DNA of 35,638 nt from Chitinophagales bacterium (lineage in GTDB: Bacteria > Bacteroidota > Bacteroidia > Chitinophagales > CAIODY01), in the NCBI GenBank assembly GCA_026461075.1, contig JAPJNH010000033.1:1-35638 (forward strand), in the 5' to 3' direction. Position 1 is the first letter of the stretch. Every line of letters starts with the position of its first letter. A program made the position numbers and the translations under genes. Below, one piece after another: positions 33,498 through 35,638 of the stretch. The notes under the pieces are model-generated. The model was not told where the DNA came from. It saw only the letters and a list, made by a program, of their open reading frames with translations, and did no database searches.

Positions 33498-34514
33498 TTG
33501 AACGAAACGATTATCCACTTAGAAGGTATTAACCCTGTAGACTTTTATGGAATTAACAATGCGAAATTGGAAATTCTAAAGCGAAGTTATCCTGAAGTAA
33601 AAATTAGCGCTCGCGGTAGTGCAATCAAACTTTTAGGAAACAAAAAGGATCGAGACGATTTAGAAGAAAAAATAAAACAAATTATTCAATTGTTGGAGCG
33701 CTTCGGAAAAGTAAGTGATACGACAGTTGAAAATCTTTGTAATACAGGCGAAGAAGTAGTGGGTAATTTCGGACTCGTTGAAATGAACGAAGATGTCATT
33801 GTTTACTGAGCCAATGGGCATGTCGTAAAAAGCAGAACAGAGAATCAACGTAAGCTGGTAGGCGCTGCAGAAAAAAATGATATCGTCTTTGCAATCGGAC
33901 CTGCAGGTACTGGAAAGACTTATACAGCCGTTGCACTAGCAGTTCGTGCGTTAAAAAATAAGTTAGTTAAAAAGATTATATTAACTCGTCCTGCTGTTGA
34001 AGCGGGTGAAAATCTGGGTTTCCTTCCTGGTGATTTGAAAGAAAAAATTGATCCGTATTTACGTCCATTATACGATGCTTTGGAGGATATGATTCCAATG
34101 GATAAGTTGCAGTTTTATATGACGAATCGCGTTATTGAAGTGGCTCCTTTGGCGTTCATGCGTGGACGTACATTGGATAACGCATTCATTATTTTAGATG
34201 AAGCACAAAACACAACGGAGCTTCAATTAAAGATGCTATTAACACGTATCGGACCGAATGCGAAGCTGATTATCACTGGTGATTTAACGCAGATTGATTT
34301 ACCAAAATATCAAAGAAGTGGTTTGTTTAAAGCCTTAGATTTATTGAATAATATTCAAGGAATCTCCATTGTTCGCTTGAATGAATCCGACGTTGTACGT
34401 CATCGATTGGTGAAAATGATCATCCAAGCTTACGACAAAGACCCGTCTAAAAAGGCTGAAAACACCAATTCTGAATCCAATAAAACTGAAAATATACAAA
34501 ATAATGAAAAATAA
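33498..34514 (+). pseudogene. phoH: PhoH-like ATPase gene interrupted by one in-frame TGA
   Basis: One continuous reading frame of 338 codons, broken only by TGA at 33807-33809 (codon 104). The first part (TTG start, MNETIIHLEGINPVDFYG) is the usual PhoH N terminus with its small nucleic-acid-binding-like domain. Directly after the TGA the frame continues [17 protein letters not shown], the normal family sequence, then Walker A GPAGTGKT at 134-141 and Walker B ILDEAQNT with D234-E235. Homologues usually have Gly before this point, so a single G-to-T change (GGA to TGA) would explain it. It may be a nonsense mutation, a sequencing error or readthrough. The first product would lack the whole ATPase. 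The next ATG after the TGA that heads an open stretch is at 34035, inside the ATPase and after Walker A, so it does not restore function. The lipoprotein gene overlaps its end by 11 bases. Confidence 0.85.
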
Positions 34515-35589
34515 ATTTTTTTTAGCATCCTTGTTGCTGCTTAGTTTGACGATCTCTTGTCAGAAGTTTTCGTTAGATCCGAAAAAGCAACCTTGGAGCT
34601 CTGAATGGCTAGTGCCTGTATTGAAAACTAGTTTTTCATTAGATAATTTAAAGTCACTTCAAAACTCAACAGTATCCTTTCCTTTGTCTGCATTTGATAT
34701 TGGCATTCCGAGTTTAGGAATACCTATAAATGTGTCACAGGTTTTTATTAATCATATTGGGCCATTCGCGCAGCCTGTTGCAGATTGGTTGCACAAAGCT
34801 AACTTGGACTCTTTACGACTGACGGTTAGTATGCAAAATGTGTTTCCGATTATTATTGACTCTTCCACAAAAGTGGTTTTTCGTAATGATCCTGATACAA
34901 ATAATGCCGCGAATATTTTGTATTCGACGGTGATTGGACATGATGTATTGCCTAATGAAACATTTACCTTGAATGTTGATGTGTTCAATAAGTCGATTGA
35001 AGATACTTTGTATCTATACCTTGACGAATTTAATTCACCAGGCGGAAGCAATATTACCTTCAATCCTCAACCAAGCATTATTACGTCTACGATTAAGGTA
35101 ATTGACGTAGCCTCAATGGAAGTAAAAACAAACCATGGATTCAGGTTTGTGGATACGGTTCCTACTTCCTTCTTATTAGGACAGGGGGTGAATACAGGTA
35201 ATGGGCAGTCGATTAACCTAAAGGGATTAGATTCTATTGTTACAGGAATGGTTCATGCTTTTGTAGATAATGGCATGTCTTTAAATATGGATTTGCAGGT
35301 GTACGTTTTAGATGCTAATCGTTCAAAAATTGACTCTTTCTTTAGTAATCGTGCAAATATTGTGGGAGGAAATAATAATGTAGTAACGGGAGATCCTACA
35401 CATGTAGCTACTACAGATAACTTAATCAATTTAGATAAGTCGAAACTTGGGCATCTAACGCAAGGTTCGTATTATTTATTTGATTTTGGAATGAACTCCA
35501 ATGGATATCCTGGGGCTTATGTTAAGATGAGTCGAAAAGCAAAAGTGGCCTTGCAATTGGTAGGCGATGTTAAAATTCAAAAACAATAA
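34504..35589 (+). CDS. hypothetical lipoprotein
   Basis: A 361-residue protein with a lipoprotein signal: a basic start, a hydrophobic stretch and lipobox LTISC with C19 as the lipidation site. The mature part is beta-rich with no recognised domain; it begins with [19 protein letters not shown] (about 32-50) and has two similar-looking halves of strand-rich sequence. The start overlaps the end of phoH by 11 bases, so it may be translationally coupled to it. Another signal-bearing gene starts ten bases downstream. Outer-membrane attachment is inferred from the signal only. Confidence 0.78.
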   Translation: MKNKFFLASLLLLSLTISCQKFSLDPKKQPWSSEWLVPVLKTSFSLDNLKSLQNSTVSFPLSAFDIGIPSLGIPINVSQVFINHIGPFAQPVADWLHKANLDSLRLTVSMQNVFPIIIDSSTKVVFRNDPDTNNAANILYSTVIGHDVLPNETFTLNVDVFNKSIEDTLYLYLDEFNSPGGSNITFNPQPSIITSTIKVIDVASMEVKTNHGFRFVDTVPTSFLLGQGVNTGNGQSINLKGLDSIVTGMVHAFVDNGMSLNMDLQVYVLDANRSKIDSFFSNRANIVGGNNNVVTGDPTHVATTDNLINLDKSKLGHLTQGSYYLFDFGMNSNGYPGAYVKMSRKAKVALQLVGDVKIQKQ

Positions 35590-35598
35590 ATCATAGCT

Positions 35599-35638
35599 AT
35601 GAAGAAGATAATTTTTGGTGCGATAGTAATCGGAATGT
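35599..35638 (+). CDS. start of a further exported protein (partial)
   Basis: Thirteen codons, MKKIIFGAIVIGM, run to the window edge. The two lysines followed by a hydrophobic run look like the start of a signal peptide. The gene begins ten bases after the lipoprotein stop, so the two probably share a transcript. Nothing more can be said. Confidence 0.55.
   Translation, partial: MKKIIFGAIVIGM

Noticed and set aside
33807-33809. TGA reassigned to Gly or Trp as in some candidate phyla
   Set aside because: No other long gene has an internal TGA, dinB ends with one, and all other signs point to Bacteroidota with the standard code.
33807-33840. Selenocysteine insertion at the phoH TGA
   Set aside because: The bases after the TGA can form only a three-pair hairpin (GCC-AATG-GGC), PhoH has no known selenocysteine, and the family usually has Gly at this point.
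34035-34514. A separate 159-residue gene after the phoH TGA
   Set aside because: The frame is open from immediately after the TGA, and this start lies behind Walker A; it is only the distal part of the same gene.

Overview
The window looks like the chromosome of a Bacteroidota member, probably of the Sphingobacteriia/Chitinophagia side. The grounds are a cell-surface PKD protein with a gliding-motility/type B T9SS C-terminal domain, repeated promoter boxes of the Bacteroidota form TAnnTTTG (several with TTTG 19-20 bp upstream), almost no Shine-Dalgarno sequences, a preference for TAA stops, and Bacteroidota-type versions of WaaA, PhoH, Mrp and the SAM-hydroxide adenosyltransferase family. Almost all of the DNA is coding; no gene-free stretch exceeds 300 bases.

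Layout. (1) 1-6915: an operon of a response regulator with a decayed NtrC-like AAA+ domain and two large hybrid histidine kinases. (2) 6912-11976: a self-contained damage-response mutagenesis cassette, with an S24 (LexA/cI-like) repressor divergent from a Y-family polymerase and a short second DnaE; two operators lie in the shared promoter region. (3) 12033-13078: a 'mobile mystery protein' A/B pair (XRE regulator plus Fic enzyme) preceded by two 13-bp direct repeats. (4) 13127-18912: galE and a 1555-residue surface protein made of five alternating PKD pairs, four Ig-like repeats and a T9SS sorting domain. (5) 18983-28454: mrp, then a tight operon pyrF-tpiA-(1490-residue secreted unknown)-pyrD-waaA. 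(6) 28429-30028: a coiled-coil protein on the minus strand, thymidine kinase, and a CAU-anticodon tRNA with its own promoter and terminator. (7) 30049-33432, minus strand: a SAM-hydroxide adenosyltransferase family protein, a tryptophan 2,3-dioxygenase and a GH3-type ligase, the last two tightly spaced. (8) 33498-35638: a phoH-like gene interrupted by one in-frame TGA, overlapping a lipoprotein gene, followed by the first 13 codons of another gene.

How the parts may work together. The regulator and two kinases look like one phosphorelay in which only the second kinase keeps a phosphorylatable HPt histidine. The repressor, DinB and DnaE form an inducible translesion polymerase pair with its own switch. 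The pyr operon mixes pyrimidine synthesis, glycolysis and lipid A/Kdo assembly with a large envelope protein of unknown role.

The observations most worth checking are the in-frame TGA in phoH, the two-operator switch of the mutagenesis cassette, the loss of ATPase and sigma-54 contact motifs in the first regulator, the 1490-residue unknown, and the alternating PKD super-repeat. No CRISPR array, insertion sequence, rRNA or prophage was seen. All family calls are by eye, without database searches.
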